Below are positions 1 to 8,095 of a DNA stretch of 64,000 nt, piece after piece. Where the stretch lies: positions 248,001 through 312,000 of the forward strand of contig CALNAK010000022.1 of the NCBI GenBank assembly GCA_937874185.1, read 5' to 3'. This DNA is from an uncultured Lactobacillus sp. Its GTDB lineage: Bacteria > Bacillota > Bacilli > Lactobacillales > Lactobacillaceae. Numbering within the stretch: the first letter of the stretch is position 1; each line of letters begins with the position of its first letter. The notes below the pieces were generated by a model, which was given only the letters and a program-made list of their open reading frames with translations, was not told the origin of the DNA and did no database searches. The position numbers and the translations under genes were made by a program.

Positions 1-70
1 AAAATTTCCGAGCATTTGCATAGATAAAGAATTATGTACAAACTAAATGGGACTATAAGTTCTTATATAG

Positions 71-126
71 AAAAAAGAAGCAAGACTCCAGATTGAAAAA
101 TTCATCTTGGGTTTGGCTTCTTTTTA
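71..126 (+). terminator. Rho-independent terminator of a gene lying before the window
   Basis: The arms AAAAAGAAGC and GCTTCTTTTT pair around an imperfect inner stem (AGACTCCAGATTGAA against TTCATCTTGGGTTT), and a T run follows. No gene in the window ends into it, so it probably serves a gene to the left. Confidence 0.75.
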
Positions 127-190
127 AGTCTATTAATAAAACGGGAAACAATATAAATAGTAAATAAAATAAATTCTAAGCAATATCTTG

Positions 191-225
191 ATTTATTAAC
201 ATATGTAAAAGATATGTTAATAAAT
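191..225. repeat. Perfect 14-bp AT-rich inverted repeat
   Basis: ATTTATTAACATAT at 191-204 is matched exactly by its reverse complement at 212-225 across a 7-nt spacer. It lies about 140 bp before the membrane-protein gene at 363. It could be an operator or a weak hairpin; no T run follows it, so a terminator role is unlikely. Confidence 0.5.
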
Positions 226-248
226 ATCATTTTACTTCATAATTTGAA

Positions 249-283
249 AAGATGATTCAAATATTAGTCATCTTGAATATTTG
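249..283 (+). promoter_or_regulatory. Two interlocked stems upstream of the membrane-protein gene
   Basis: Stem A pairs AAGATGA (249-255) with TCATCTT (268-274). Stem B pairs CAAATATT (258-265) with AATATTTG (276-283). The arms alternate A-B-A-B, which permits either an H-type pseudoknot or two exclusive hairpins. It ends 80 nt before the start codon. Both stems are read directly from the sequence; any regulatory role is inference. Confidence 0.3.
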
Positions 284-362
284 GCAATTAGTTGATATGG
301 GGAGAATTTATATAAATGAAGTATAAATAAGTTTTGATTATTTTTTAATAGGGGTAGTTATT

Positions 363-2081
363 TTGGATTTTAAGAGTAAAACATCATTTCGCACCATTTT
401 AATTTCAGTATTTTTCTTTCTGTTCTTACTTATTTGGACTTTGTGGCAGTTTCATTTTAACTATATGGTTGCGTCGTATGACACAATTTTTCATTCACAA
501 CGAATCTATGAAATTCGTTTAGCTTTCAATTCTGGTCAATTACCAAGTTGGGTTAATTTCCATACGTTTTTCTTTACAGGTCAAGCTATTAATGGAATGT
601 ATCCAGATTATACTCTGTGGCCATTTGTTTTTATTACCGATTTTTTAACACCTATTCATCAGATTATTGCTATAAGAACTATCATAGCGGCGCTTTCTTT
701 TATTGTAACTTATTTCTCTCTAAGTAAACGTTTTGATAGTATGAATGCTATTTTGGCGGCAAGTATTTTTGCAATGTCTGGTTCAGTTCTAAAAGATTTA
801 ACTGGTGAGATGCAAACAGGAACGGCTATCATCATGATATTTATTTTTCCGCTTTTATTTACACTTAAAGACATAATTCAAAGTGATAAATACAATTTGA
901 GATTGATTATTAAAACAGCACTCTTGATGACTTTGGTTGTCAATTCCCACTTATTAACTGCTGTGGTTATCACTATGGTCGGAGGACTATTTCTGATAAT
1001 TAATACCATTATCAAGAGAAATTATATGGCTTGGTTTAATTTGGTCATTGCTGCTAGTTTAACATTGGTATTATGTTTACCAATTATTTATCGCATTATT
1101 AAAATTTCAAAAACTGGTTTGCTCCCACCATTTGGTGCGGGACATATTGGGAGTGTTTATTTAATTGATTTATTTAAACAGCCTGATTGGGATGCTAAAT
1201 CTACTTTTTCTGCTTCTTCAATAATTCTATTGATTTTATCATTATTAGGAATTCGCAAATGGAACCTAAAGAAAGCCTTACCTTGGTTATTACTAGAAGT
1301 AGCTTTAATCATTCTATCATCAAATATTTTTCCATGGGAGCTCTTTAACCATGTTCCGATTATTGATAACTTTCAATTTTCTAATTGGCGCTTTGGAATA
1401 TTTTTAGGTGTTGTTCCAATGATATTAATTTTTACAACTCTAAAGAATAACATTTTAACCAGGATTTTATTGATAATGACAATTGCATCATATCCAATGG
1501 CAACGTACGCAGCTATTCATAGTCAAACATTCTGGACCGTACAAGCTACAACTGTTACTAAATATACCCAAGAACAGATTCCACAGGATCATCCTTTTTA
1601 TATGACTTCTACTGGTATTAATAGTGATAAAGTCATACGGTCGTTACTACCTGATTATTCACCTGACACAACTTCACTTCAAAAGGGTAGTAATGGAATG
1701 TCACTAGATTGGAATATGACTAATCTACTGACAAACCATGTCGGCCAAGATGGCAAGAAAGGTGTTTTGTTGTCTCGGGGTAAAAGTTCCATTAAGGGCA
1801 TCACATGGACGGCTAATGATATTGGGAAAGGTAAGATTTCACTCCCTACATATGGGTACAAGTCATTACGTTATCGTGTGACGCTCAATGGTAAGCACAT
1901 TCCTTGGAGCTTAAATAAACAGAGTTTAATCACCGTGAGTTCAAGGAAAAATTTAAAGCAAGCAATATATAAAGTTACATGGATAACTCCAAAAATTTAC
2001 TATTTATTGATGGGAGTTTCATTTGTTGTACTAACAATAATGATTTGGAAATTAATTTATTACAAGAAGGTTGAAAGATAA
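363..2081 (+). CDS. Polytopic membrane protein, PTPS-related/YfhO-like (GT-C type)
   Basis: This 572-residue protein has an N-terminal membrane segment at about residues 10-30 and roughly ten more hydrophobic spans up to about residue 390. A soluble region of about 140 residues follows, then a last membrane span at about 545-565 and a short basic tail. The segment after the first span (ASYDTIFHSQRIYEIR) resembles the acidic loop of GT-C glycosyltransferase-like proteins and of the lactobacillar '6-pyruvoyl-tetrahydropterin synthase-related' membrane family. Substrate and reaction are unknown; a role in modifying cell-surface polymers would fit the fold. Translation starts at TTG 363, with AGGGGT about 10 nt upstream. 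It stands alone, with a terminator-like hairpin after it at 2231-2275. Confidence 0.7.
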   Translation: MDFKSKTSFRTILISVFFFLFLLIWTLWQFHFNYMVASYDTIFHSQRIYEIRLAFNSGQLPSWVNFHTFFFTGQAINGMYPDYTLWPFVFITDFLTPIHQIIAIRTIIAALSFIVTYFSLSKRFDSMNAILAASIFAMSGSVLKDLTGEMQTGTAIIMIFIFPLLFTLKDIIQSDKYNLRLIIKTALLMTLVVNSHLLTAVVITMVGGLFLIINTIIKRNYMAWFNLVIAASLTLVLCLPIIYRIIKISKTGLLPPFGAGHIGSVYLIDLFKQPDWDAKSTFSASSIILLILSLLGIRKWNLKKALPWLLLEVALIILSSNIFPWELFNHVPIIDNFQFSNWRFGIFLGVVPMILIFTTLKNNILTRILLIMTIASYPMATYAAIHSQTFWTVQATTVTKYTQEQIPQDHPFYMTSTGINSDKVIRSLLPDYSPDTTSLQKGSNGMSLDWNMTNLLTNHVGQDGKKGVLLSRGKSSIKGITWTANDIGKGKISLPTYGYKSLRYRVTLNGKHIPWSLNKQSLITVSSRKNLKQAIYKVTWITPKIYYLLMGVSFVVLTIMIWKLIYYKKVER

Positions 2082-2202
2082 TTTAACAGCTTTATCATTT
2101 TGAAAATTTTCTGTTCCGGAATATAAAGTAGTGTATTAGTACATGACGGAGTTCTTCTTAGTTAACATTTAGAAACTTTAAGAAAGAACATTTGATATCT
2201 AT

Positions 2203-2299
2203 TTTGAGTATTTCACTCAAAATTAAAATGAAAAAGAGTGGTTCATGATGTTTGATCATCAGGAATCACTTTTTTGCTTTATGGAAAGTATTACTCAAA
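2203..2299 (+). promoter_or_regulatory. Leader with possible attenuator before the tet-like gene
   Basis: A first hairpin pairs TTTTGAGT with ACTCAAAA (about 2203-2223). A strong terminator hairpin with a T run follows at 2231-2275. Immediately after it, TACTCAAAA (about 2289-2297) can pair with TTTTGAGTA from the first hairpin. Exclusive pairing around a terminator is how attenuators work, and tet(M) itself is controlled by attenuation, but no drug-responsive leader peptide is evident here. The hairpin could equally be the plain terminator of the gene at 363. Confidence 0.4.
2231..2275 (+). terminator. Intrinsic terminator between the membrane protein and the tet-like gene
   Basis: AAAAAGAGTGGTTCATGATG pairs with CATCAGGAATCACTTTTTT across a 6-nt loop with few mismatches, and the 3' arm ends in T6. 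It lies about 105 nt before the start codon at 2382. Confidence 0.75.
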
Positions 2300-2381
2300 A
2301 AGTAAATAAGATTGAATGCGAAACGGCGTTCCCTTAAAATGTAATCATGTTAGAAGAATCTTCTTGGGAGGAGAAATAATT

Positions 2382-4370
2382 ATGAAACATATCGTAGCAG
2401 GTATCGTTGCACACGTTGATGCCGGTAAAACCACACTTTCAGAGGCTATGCTATATCGAACTGGTGAATTAAGAAAACTTGGTCGTGTGGATAAAGGTGA
2501 TGCCTTTTTGGATCCGGATGCATTAGAAAAGAAACGTGGAATTACAATTTTCTCCCACCAAGCAAGTCTTAAATATAATCAGCTTGAATTAACACTTTTG
2601 GATACTCCAGGACACGTGGATTTCGCTACACAAACGGAACAAGTTTTGGACGTCTTAGATTATGCTATCTTGGTAGTTTCAGCGACTGATGGCGTGCAAG
2701 GATACACTCGAACTTTGTGGCGTCTGTTGGAACATTATCACGTGCCAACATTTATTTTTATTAACAAAATAGATGCCAATGGTGTGGATAAAAAACAAGT
2801 TTTAACACAACTTCAAGCGGTGTTATCTGAGGGATGTATTGATTTCGGTTCGGCAGCTTCCAACGATGAAATTTCAACAGATATTCCTGAAGAATCTACT
2901 GAAGAAATTGCGATGCAGGACGACACTGTTTTGGATGGATTCTTGAATTCTGGTGAATTATCAGGTGCGACGGTTCAACAATTAATTAAAGAAAGAAAAG
3001 TTTTTCCCTGTTACTTTGGATCAGCTTTAAAAGTCGAAGGTGTGGATAACTTTTTGGCAGGATTGGAACGTTGGACTAGTGAGAAAGAAACCAGTGCTGA
3101 ATTTGGAGCAAGAGTTTTCAAGATCTCCCATGATGAAAAGGGTGAACGTCTCACTTGGGTACGCGTAACTAGTGGTGTTCTACCAAACAAAACCGTGCTA
3201 GTTAAGGACCAAAAGGCTAATCAGTTACGGATTTATAATGGCGCAAAATTTGAAGTCAGTCCAGAAGTTTCGGCTGGTGGAGTCTGTGCTATAACAGGTT
3301 TAATTGATACACATCCAGGAATGGGGCTGGGTATCGAAAAAAATGGTGGTCATCCAACAATTCAGCCAGTTCTGAATTATCGAGTTGATTCTAAGGATAA
3401 TGACATTCATGCTTGTTTGACGGCATTACGTCAGTTGGAGGATGAAGATCCACAATTACATGTTTCGTGGTCAAGCCATTTACAAGAGATTCGTGTTCAA
3501 ATCATGGGAGAAATTCAATTGGAAATTCTTCAACAATTATTGCTACAACGATTTAATTTGGATATTGATTTTGGCGAGGGCAGCATTCTTTATAAGGAAA
3601 CCATTACTCAAAAGGTTGAAGGTGTCGGTCATTTTGAACCACTTCGTCATTATGCAGAAGTTCATCTATTGATGGAGCCAGCTCCGGTGGGAAGCGGATT
3701 AAGTTTTGAATCACAATGTAGTTTGGATGTTTTGGGTCGTAATTGGCAACATCAAGTTGAAACAAACTTGAACTCTAAAGAACATTTGGGAGTTCTAACA
3801 GGTTCGCCAATTACCGATATGAAAATTAGTTTGGTCGGTGGAAAAGCCAGTAATGTTCATTCAGTCGGAGGAGATTTCCGTGAGGCAACTTGGCGAGCTG
3901 TTCGGCAAGGTTTGATGATGCTAAAAGGTGTCGGTGCTTGTGAATTGTTGGAGCCTTGGTATAAATTCCGACTTGAAGTAGGGCAAGATCAAGTTGGTCG
4001 GGCCATGAATGATATTCAACAGATGCACGGTAGTTTTGATCCACCAGAAATGACAACTGTGGATAAAGTTAATTCGGATGTTGCTATGACAACTTTGACC
4101 GGAGCTGCACCAGTTTCTGAAATGCAAGGTTATTCACGTGAAGTTACCGCCTATACACATGGTCAAGGCCAGTTGGAATGTATTATTGATGGATATCGTC
4201 CTTGCCATAACGCTGAGGAGGTTATAAAGAGCTTTGAGTACGATCCAGTGTCCGACTTGGAAAATACCCCCGACTCTGTTTTCTGCGCTCATGGGGCTGG
4301 ATATCCGGTTCCGTGGGATGAAGTTCCTGAAATGGCACATGTGGCTTATTTGTATCCTTTTGGGGGTTGA
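2382..4370 (+). CDS. TetM/TetO-family ribosome-protection-like translation GTPase
   Basis: The 662-residue protein has EF-G architecture. The G domain shows AHVDAGKTTL near residue 10 (P-loop), RGIT (switch I), DTPGH (switch II) and NKID (base recognition), followed by domain II, an EF-G-like domain IV ('YSREVTAYTHGQGQLE') and a C-terminal tail. These proteins bind the ribosome like EF-G, and the tet members dislodge tetracycline. This copy is a divergent chromosomal homologue, and I cannot say whether it confers resistance or is a housekeeping translation factor. I chose ATG 2382 because GGGAGGAG lies 8 nt upstream. An in-frame ATG at 2316 would add 22 unconserved residues. The gene follows a terminator-bearing leader. 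Confidence 0.85.
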   Translation: MKHIVAGIVAHVDAGKTTLSEAMLYRTGELRKLGRVDKGDAFLDPDALEKKRGITIFSHQASLKYNQLELTLLDTPGHVDFATQTEQVLDVLDYAILVVSATDGVQGYTRTLWRLLEHYHVPTFIFINKIDANGVDKKQVLTQLQAVLSEGCIDFGSAASNDEISTDIPEESTEEIAMQDDTVLDGFLNSGELSGATVQQLIKERKVFPCYFGSALKVEGVDNFLAGLERWTSEKETSAEFGARVFKISHDEKGERLTWVRVTSGVLPNKTVLVKDQKANQLRIYNGAKFEVSPEVSAGGVCAITGLIDTHPGMGLGIEKNGGHPTIQPVLNYRVDSKDNDIHACLTALRQLEDEDPQLHVSWSSHLQEIRVQIMGEIQLEILQQLLLQRFNLDIDFGEGSILYKETITQKVEGVGHFEPLRHYAEVHLLMEPAPVGSGLSFESQCSLDVLGRNWQHQVETNLNSKEHLGVLTGSPITDMKISLVGGKASNVHSVGGDFREATWRAVRQGLMMLKGVGACELLEPWYKFRLEVGQDQVGRAMNDIQQMHGSFDPPEMTTVDKVNSDVAMTTLTGAAPVSEMQGYSREVTAYTHGQGQLECIIDGYRPCHNAEEVIKSFEYDPVSDLENTPDSVFCAHGAGYPVPWDEVPEMAHVAYLYPFGG

Positions 4371-4417
4371 TTTGGGAGACCTTTTTTCGTTTAGGGCGCT
4401 GTTGTATTTTTATAGTG

Positions 4418-4792
4418 GAAACGAGCGGAGCAGGACAACTCCTTCCGCTTTGCCTGACTTCCCAAATCATACGCAAAGGGCGCGAATAATTCGTGAAGTC
4501 CTGCAAATGCTCGGGAGTTAAGCGTCCTGCTCTGCTCTCTAATTGAAACGAGCTTCACAAGGGTAACTCCTTCCGGTTTACCTAATATTTGGCCTCACTC
4601 ACTTCGTGAGCAATTCCAAATATCATGTAAATCCTCGTGAACTGACCGCCCTTGTTGCGCTCTCTATCTGAAACGAGCTGCGTAGACCAATTTCACTCCG
4701 CTTTGCCTGACTTCCCAAACCATACGCAAAGTACGCGTATAATTCGTGAAGTCTTGCAAATGCTCGGAAATTCCCGGTCTACTCCGCTCTCT
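4418..4792. repeat. Three tandem palindromic repeats, second repeat family (type II)
   Basis: The units lie at 4418-4540, 4545-4665 and 4670-4792. Each begins GAAACGAGC, ends GCTCTCT, and folds back on itself; in unit 1 GAGCGGAGCAGGAC pairs with GTCCTGCTCTGCTC. Units 1 and 3 share a long inner segment (CTTTGCCTGACTTCCCAAA, CATACGCAAAG, AATTCGTGAAGTC). Unit 2 has the same ends but a different inner hairpin (CTCACTCACTTCGTGAG). The block fills the 497-bp gap between the tet-like gene and fetA, and I see no credible gene in it. A related single copy in the opposite orientation lies at 18922-19090. Confidence 0.8.
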
Positions 4793-4867
4793 GTTTTTTG
4801 AGCTAAATAATGGTATTGGAACGACTAAAAATGGATAATTATTACGTTAGACTTTAGAGGTGAGACT

Positions 4868-5506
4868 GTGGAAAATATATTTGAGGTTAAAGATTTATCA
4901 TATCGTGTTGATGAAACTGATATTTTGAAACACATCAATTTAGAAATTAAAAAGGGTCAATACTTAACTGTTATCGGTCCTTCTGGTAGTGGTAAAAGTA
5001 CTTTTATGAGAATTTTGGCATCAATGATCAGTCAAACTAGTGGCGAGGTTTTGTTTGATGGCAAGAATATAACTACTTATGAACCAACTAAATATCGTCA
5101 ACGTGTTTCCTATGCTTTTCAACAACCAACTTTATTTGGTAAAACTGTTAAGGACAATCTGGAGTTTCCTTTTGAGGTCCGCGGAGAAGAATTCGACCAG
5201 GCAAAAGTAATTGATTATCTAAAGATGGTTAATTTGGACGAATCGTATATTAATAAGAGTGTTAACGATGTTTCTGGTGGTGAAAAACAGCGGATTGCTT
5301 TGATTCGTAATCTGATTTTTCCACCTGAAGTGTTGATAACTGATGAAGTTACTGCTGGTTTGGATACTGAAAATAAGGCAATTGTGCATAACATGTTGAA
5401 AGAATTTAATGATCGTGGATTAACGATTCTTCGAGTAACTCATGATGAATCTGAGATTGACGATGCAGAATCAAAAATAACAATTAAAAATGGGGAGTTA
5501 ATTTAA
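4868..5506 (+). CDS. fetA: ABC transporter ATP-binding protein, FetA-like (iron export)
   Basis: This 212-residue ATPase has Walker A GPSGSGKST at 37-45, the Q-loop FQQP near 85, the signature VSGGEKQR at 135-142, Walker B LITDE at 156-160 and a switch His in THDESE. It pairs with the UPF0014 permease that follows, the combination described as FetAB/YbbLM and linked to iron export and oxidative-stress tolerance. The start is GTG 4868, with AGAGGTGA upstream. The stop codon overlaps the permease start by one base (TAATG), so the two are co-translated. The family is well supported; the iron substrate rests on homology. Confidence 0.85.
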   Translation: MENIFEVKDLSYRVDETDILKHINLEIKKGQYLTVIGPSGSGKSTFMRILASMISQTSGEVLFDGKNITTYEPTKYRQRVSYAFQQPTLFGKTVKDNLEFPFEVRGEEFDQAKVIDYLKMVNLDESYINKSVNDVSGGEKQRIALIRNLIFPPEVLITDEVTAGLDTENKAIVHNMLKEFNDRGLTILRVTHDESEIDDAESKITIKNGELI

Positions 5507-6279
5507 TGACGAATTTAACCGTGTCTAATTCGACCCTCATGTTAGGGTTCGTTTTAGTAATTGTAGCTTTGATTATTGGTTATATTGAGAAGTTACATAT
5601 TGATAAAGATATTATTATCGGTGTTATCCGGGCAATCGTACAGTTGTCGGTTGTTGGATATATACTGAAATTTGTTATTAAGGCGAATGATAATTGGCTG
5701 ACATTGGCCTGTTTCATTATTATCGTGATGAATGCATCTTGGAACGCTGGTAAACGTGGAAATGGTATTCCTAAGGCATTTCAATCATCACTTTTAGCAA
5801 TCTTTGTCGGTACAACAATTACCTTGGGTACCTTGATTTTTACAGGTTCAATTAAATTTATTCCTGAACAAGTCGTGCCAGTGACCGGGATGATTGCCAG
5901 TAATATCATGGTTGCAATTGGCCTATGTTACCGCAATATGAAACAAACATTTACAGATCGTCATCAACAAATTCTGGAAAAATTAGCTTTAGGTGCTGAT
6001 ATTAAACTAGCTTCACTCGATATTTTACGAGATAGTATCAAAAGTGGTATGCAACCAACAATAGATTCCATCAAAACGTTGGGATTAGTTAGTTTACCGG
6101 GGATGATGTCTGGATTGATTTTTGCCGGAGTAGATCCTGTTAAAGCTATTAAATATCAAATTATGGTTACATTTATGCTGTTGGCATCAACTAGTATTGG
6201 ATCAATTATTTCCTGTTATCTGGGGTATCGTCAATTCTTTAACGAAAGAAAACAATTAAAGAATGAACTAATTTCTTAG
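5506..6279 (+). CDS. fetB: FetB-like UPF0014 family permease (iron export)
   Basis: The 257-residue membrane protein has about seven hydrophobic segments and the family motifs RAIVQLSVVGYILKF (about 42-56) and MIASNIMVAIGLCYRNMKQ. A near-C-terminal segment reads LPGMMSGLIFAGVDPVKAIKYQ, the conserved UPF0014 block. It forms the membrane part of the exporter with the ATPase just upstream and starts within that gene's stop codon. A compact terminator follows at 6287-6318. No partner periplasmic or solute-binding gene is present, as expected for an exporter. Confidence 0.85.
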   Translation: MTNLTVSNSTLMLGFVLVIVALIIGYIEKLHIDKDIIIGVIRAIVQLSVVGYILKFVIKANDNWLTLACFIIIVMNASWNAGKRGNGIPKAFQSSLLAIFVGTTITLGTLIFTGSIKFIPEQVVPVTGMIASNIMVAIGLCYRNMKQTFTDRHQQILEKLALGADIKLASLDILRDSIKSGMQPTIDSIKTLGLVSLPGMMSGLIFAGVDPVKAIKYQIMVTFMLLASTSIGSIISCYLGYRQFFNERKQLKNELIS

Positions 6280-6286
6280 CTTTGTT

Positions 6287-6318
6287 AAAATAGACCTACT
6301 ATGTAGGCCTATTTTTTT
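6287..6318 (+). terminator. Intrinsic terminator after fetAB
   Basis: AATAGACCTAC pairs with GTAGGCCTATT around a 3-nt loop (one mismatch or bulge), followed by seven T residues. Confidence 0.9.
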
Positions 6319-6319
6319 A

Positions 6320-6325
6320 TATAAT
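6320..6325 (+). promoter_or_regulatory. -10 element for the Ppx/GppA gene
   Basis: A perfect TATAAT follows directly after the fetB terminator. It would place transcription start near 6332. That argues against the ATG at 6333 and for the TTG at 6351 as start codon. No convincing -35 is seen because the terminator occupies that position. Confidence 0.45.
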
Positions 6326-6350
6326 TGATACAATGGGATGTGATGTAAAT

Positions 6351-7268
6351 TTGAAGTTAGCAGTGATAGAAATTGGATCTAACTCCATTAGAACATCAGT
6401 GTATAAATCTGCCAAAAAGAATCGTTTCAAAACTTTAGATCGTTGGCGAGAGCCTGTCCGACTTGGTAAATCAATTGCCCAAAGTCGACTTTTGACCAAT
6501 GAACAGATTGCAGAAACTATTGATGTTCTAAAGAAATTCCAAACTCGAATTGAAAGATATGAAGTAGATAAAACTAGTTTGATTGCCACAGCTGCGGTCA
6601 GAATGGCTAAGAATCAAGAACAATTGATTTTTGCCGTTTTGAAAGAAACTGGCTTGCAGTTGGAAATCATCAACGAACAAGAAGAAGCTTATTATGATTA
6701 CGTTGCTGTTAGAAGCACGATGAGAACTAAGGACGCTTTGATTGTTGATGTTGGTGGTGGAAGTAGCGAAATCAGTTTAGCCAAAAAGGGACGTCTAAAA
6801 CATGGACTAAGTATCCCGATTGGTGCCATTTCAATTTCGGATTTGTATTTAGCGAGTGATCCAATCAAAGAGAACCAATTAAATGCAGCAAGAAAAGATA
6901 TTAGACAACGTTTGGAAAACTTGAACTGGATGAGTGCCCAAGCCACTTTTGTAGGACTTGGAGGAACTCTTCGAGCAGTTACTAGTATCTTGAATCGTGA
7001 AGGTAAAAATAAAAAAACTTTGCATAATTCAGTCATTACTCGAGATCAAATTGATGAGTTATTTGATCAATTGATTCATTCTTCTTTAGAAAAAAGAAGT
7101 CAAATCAAAGAGTTAAGTGACGGAAGATACGAAGTCATTTTAGGCGGAATTTTAATAATATCCGAAATCATCAAAAAAACCCCCTCTAAAGAAATTCGAT
7201 TCTCGAATTTCGGAGTTAGAGAAGGTTATGTATTTAATTATTTCCACAAGATGAATTTACAAGATTAG
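6351..7268 (+). CDS. ppx: Ppx/GppA family exopolyphosphatase / (p)ppGpp phosphohydrolase
   Basis: The protein has the ASKHA-fold phosphate-binding motifs of the Ppx/GppA family: AVIEIGSNSIR at the N terminus, ATAAVR in the middle, DVGGGSSEIS as phosphate loop 2, and GLGGTLRAV near residue 210. Its length of about 305 residues matches the short Gram-positive Ppx (the N-terminal catalytic domains without the HD domain). It should hydrolyse polyphosphate and perhaps the pppGpp 5' phosphate. The start is uncertain. TTG 6351 gives the usual MKLAVIEIG start and has GTGAT as ribosome binding site; ATG 6333 adds six residues but lies right at the predicted transcription start. It is monocistronic. 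Confidence 0.8.
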   Translation: MKLAVIEIGSNSIRTSVYKSAKKNRFKTLDRWREPVRLGKSIAQSRLLTNEQIAETIDVLKKFQTRIERYEVDKTSLIATAAVRMAKNQEQLIFAVLKETGLQLEIINEQEEAYYDYVAVRSTMRTKDALIVDVGGGSSEISLAKKGRLKHGLSIPIGAISISDLYLASDPIKENQLNAARKDIRQRLENLNWMSAQATFVGLGGTLRAVTSILNREGKNKKTLHNSVITRDQIDELFDQLIHSSLEKRSQIKELSDGRYEVILGGILIISEIIKKTPSKEIRFSNFGVREGYVFNYFHKMNLQD

Positions 7269-7387
7269 GAAATAATTGAATTCTTAATATTTTGAGATTC
7301 AGGTTAATAAATATAGTGGCTGAAGTCGACTTTATTTGACTAGATTGTTGATAGTTATAATTCAATAAGAATAAAACATCAAACCTA

Positions 7388-7547
7388 GTCTGGAGCAAAA
7401 ATCAAAATTGGCTCAGCTGTGAAATTTTACTTAGGCGGTGAACTTTACCGTCTTAGTAAAAGGCTGATCTTTAAGACAATGTGAATTTTCATTGGCTTAA
7501 AGTCATGCCCACAGCGTTCCAGCCAAATTTTGATTTTTGCGGAAGAC
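7388..7547 (+). repeat. Type I three-way-junction palindromic element, copy 1 (forward, single)
   Basis: The outer stem pairs GTCTGGAGCAAAAATCAAAA with TTTTGATTTTTGCGGAAGAC. The inner stem GCTGTG/CACAGC is unique among the copies but keeps pairing. Arm 1 is TTTTACTTAGGCGGT/ACCGTCTTAGTAAAA, and the junction reads AAAGGCTGA. The element fills most of the convergent gap between ppx and the PEBP gene. Confidence 0.85.
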
Positions 7548-7557
7548 GGCAAGTCAA

Positions 7558-8064
7558 CTAAGCACGATTAGGAATAGTCTTCTCAGCAGAAGCTAAGATA
7601 TGACCATCCATAGCGTGTAATAATTCATTCATCCAAAAACCATTTTCCAAATTAAGATTATCATCCAGAGCAAAGACTTTAAGAACGTAGTCATGTGTTT
7701 TGTCTGGTGGATAAGGTCCATTGTAACCAGTGGCCACATCTTTAGGACCATCGAGTAACGGACTGGCAGAACTGTTCTTTCCTTGAACGACAGGACTTGT
7801 AGCAACTTGACTGAAGTTTTCAGGTATTTCGACCTGAGAACTAGGAATATTTGCGGCAGTCCAGTGAATCCATTCAAATCCACAAACAGGAATTGAATCA
7901 GGATCAGTAAAAGTCAAAGCAATAGTTTTGGTACCCACTGGAAGATTTGATAATTGAATTGGGAAACTGATAATAGGTTTCCCATTTTTTATATCTTCGG
8001 GAGCGGCGTATTTGCCATATTTATCAGGCAATAGGTTGTTTGGTAAAGATACTTTTATGTCCAT
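7558..8064 (-). CDS. YbhB/YbcL-type phosphatidylethanolamine-binding (PEBP) family protein
   Basis: The 168-residue protein carries PEBP signatures: ALTFTDPDSIPVCGFEWIHW (ligand-site DPD and the following HW), then YNGPYPPDKTHDYVLKVFALD, the conserved GPxPP...H block. The bacterial members resemble Raf kinase inhibitor protein, but their biological role is unsettled. There is no signal peptide, so it is cytosolic. The gene is divergent from the HExxH-protein gene, with the two start codons only 31 bp apart, so their promoters must lie close together or inside each other's 5' end. Confidence 0.85.
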   Translation of the reverse strand: MDIKVSLPNNLLPDKYGKYAAPEDIKNGKPIISFPIQLSNLPVGTKTIALTFTDPDSIPVCGFEWIHWTAANIPSSQVEIPENFSQVATSPVVQGKNSSASPLLDGPKDVATGYNGPYPPDKTHDYVLKVFALDDNLNLENGFWMNELLHAMDGHILASAEKTIPNRA

Positions 8065-8095
8065 ACAAAAATCTCCTTTATATGAGGTGCAAATA

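Noticed and set aside
4222..4521. Open frames of 94-95 codons on both strands over the tet-like gene end
   Set aside because: They overlap the conserved 3' end of the tet-like gene and run into the palindromic repeats; no ribosome binding site and no recognisable protein.
4418..4792. Possible CRISPR array
   Set aside because: Units are about 120 nt, palindromic along their whole length, with only 4-nt gaps; there are no spacers and no cas genes.
6698..7036. 112-codon frame on the minus strand
   Set aside because: It is the exact antisense of the conserved Ppx/GppA coding region, with no ribosome binding site.
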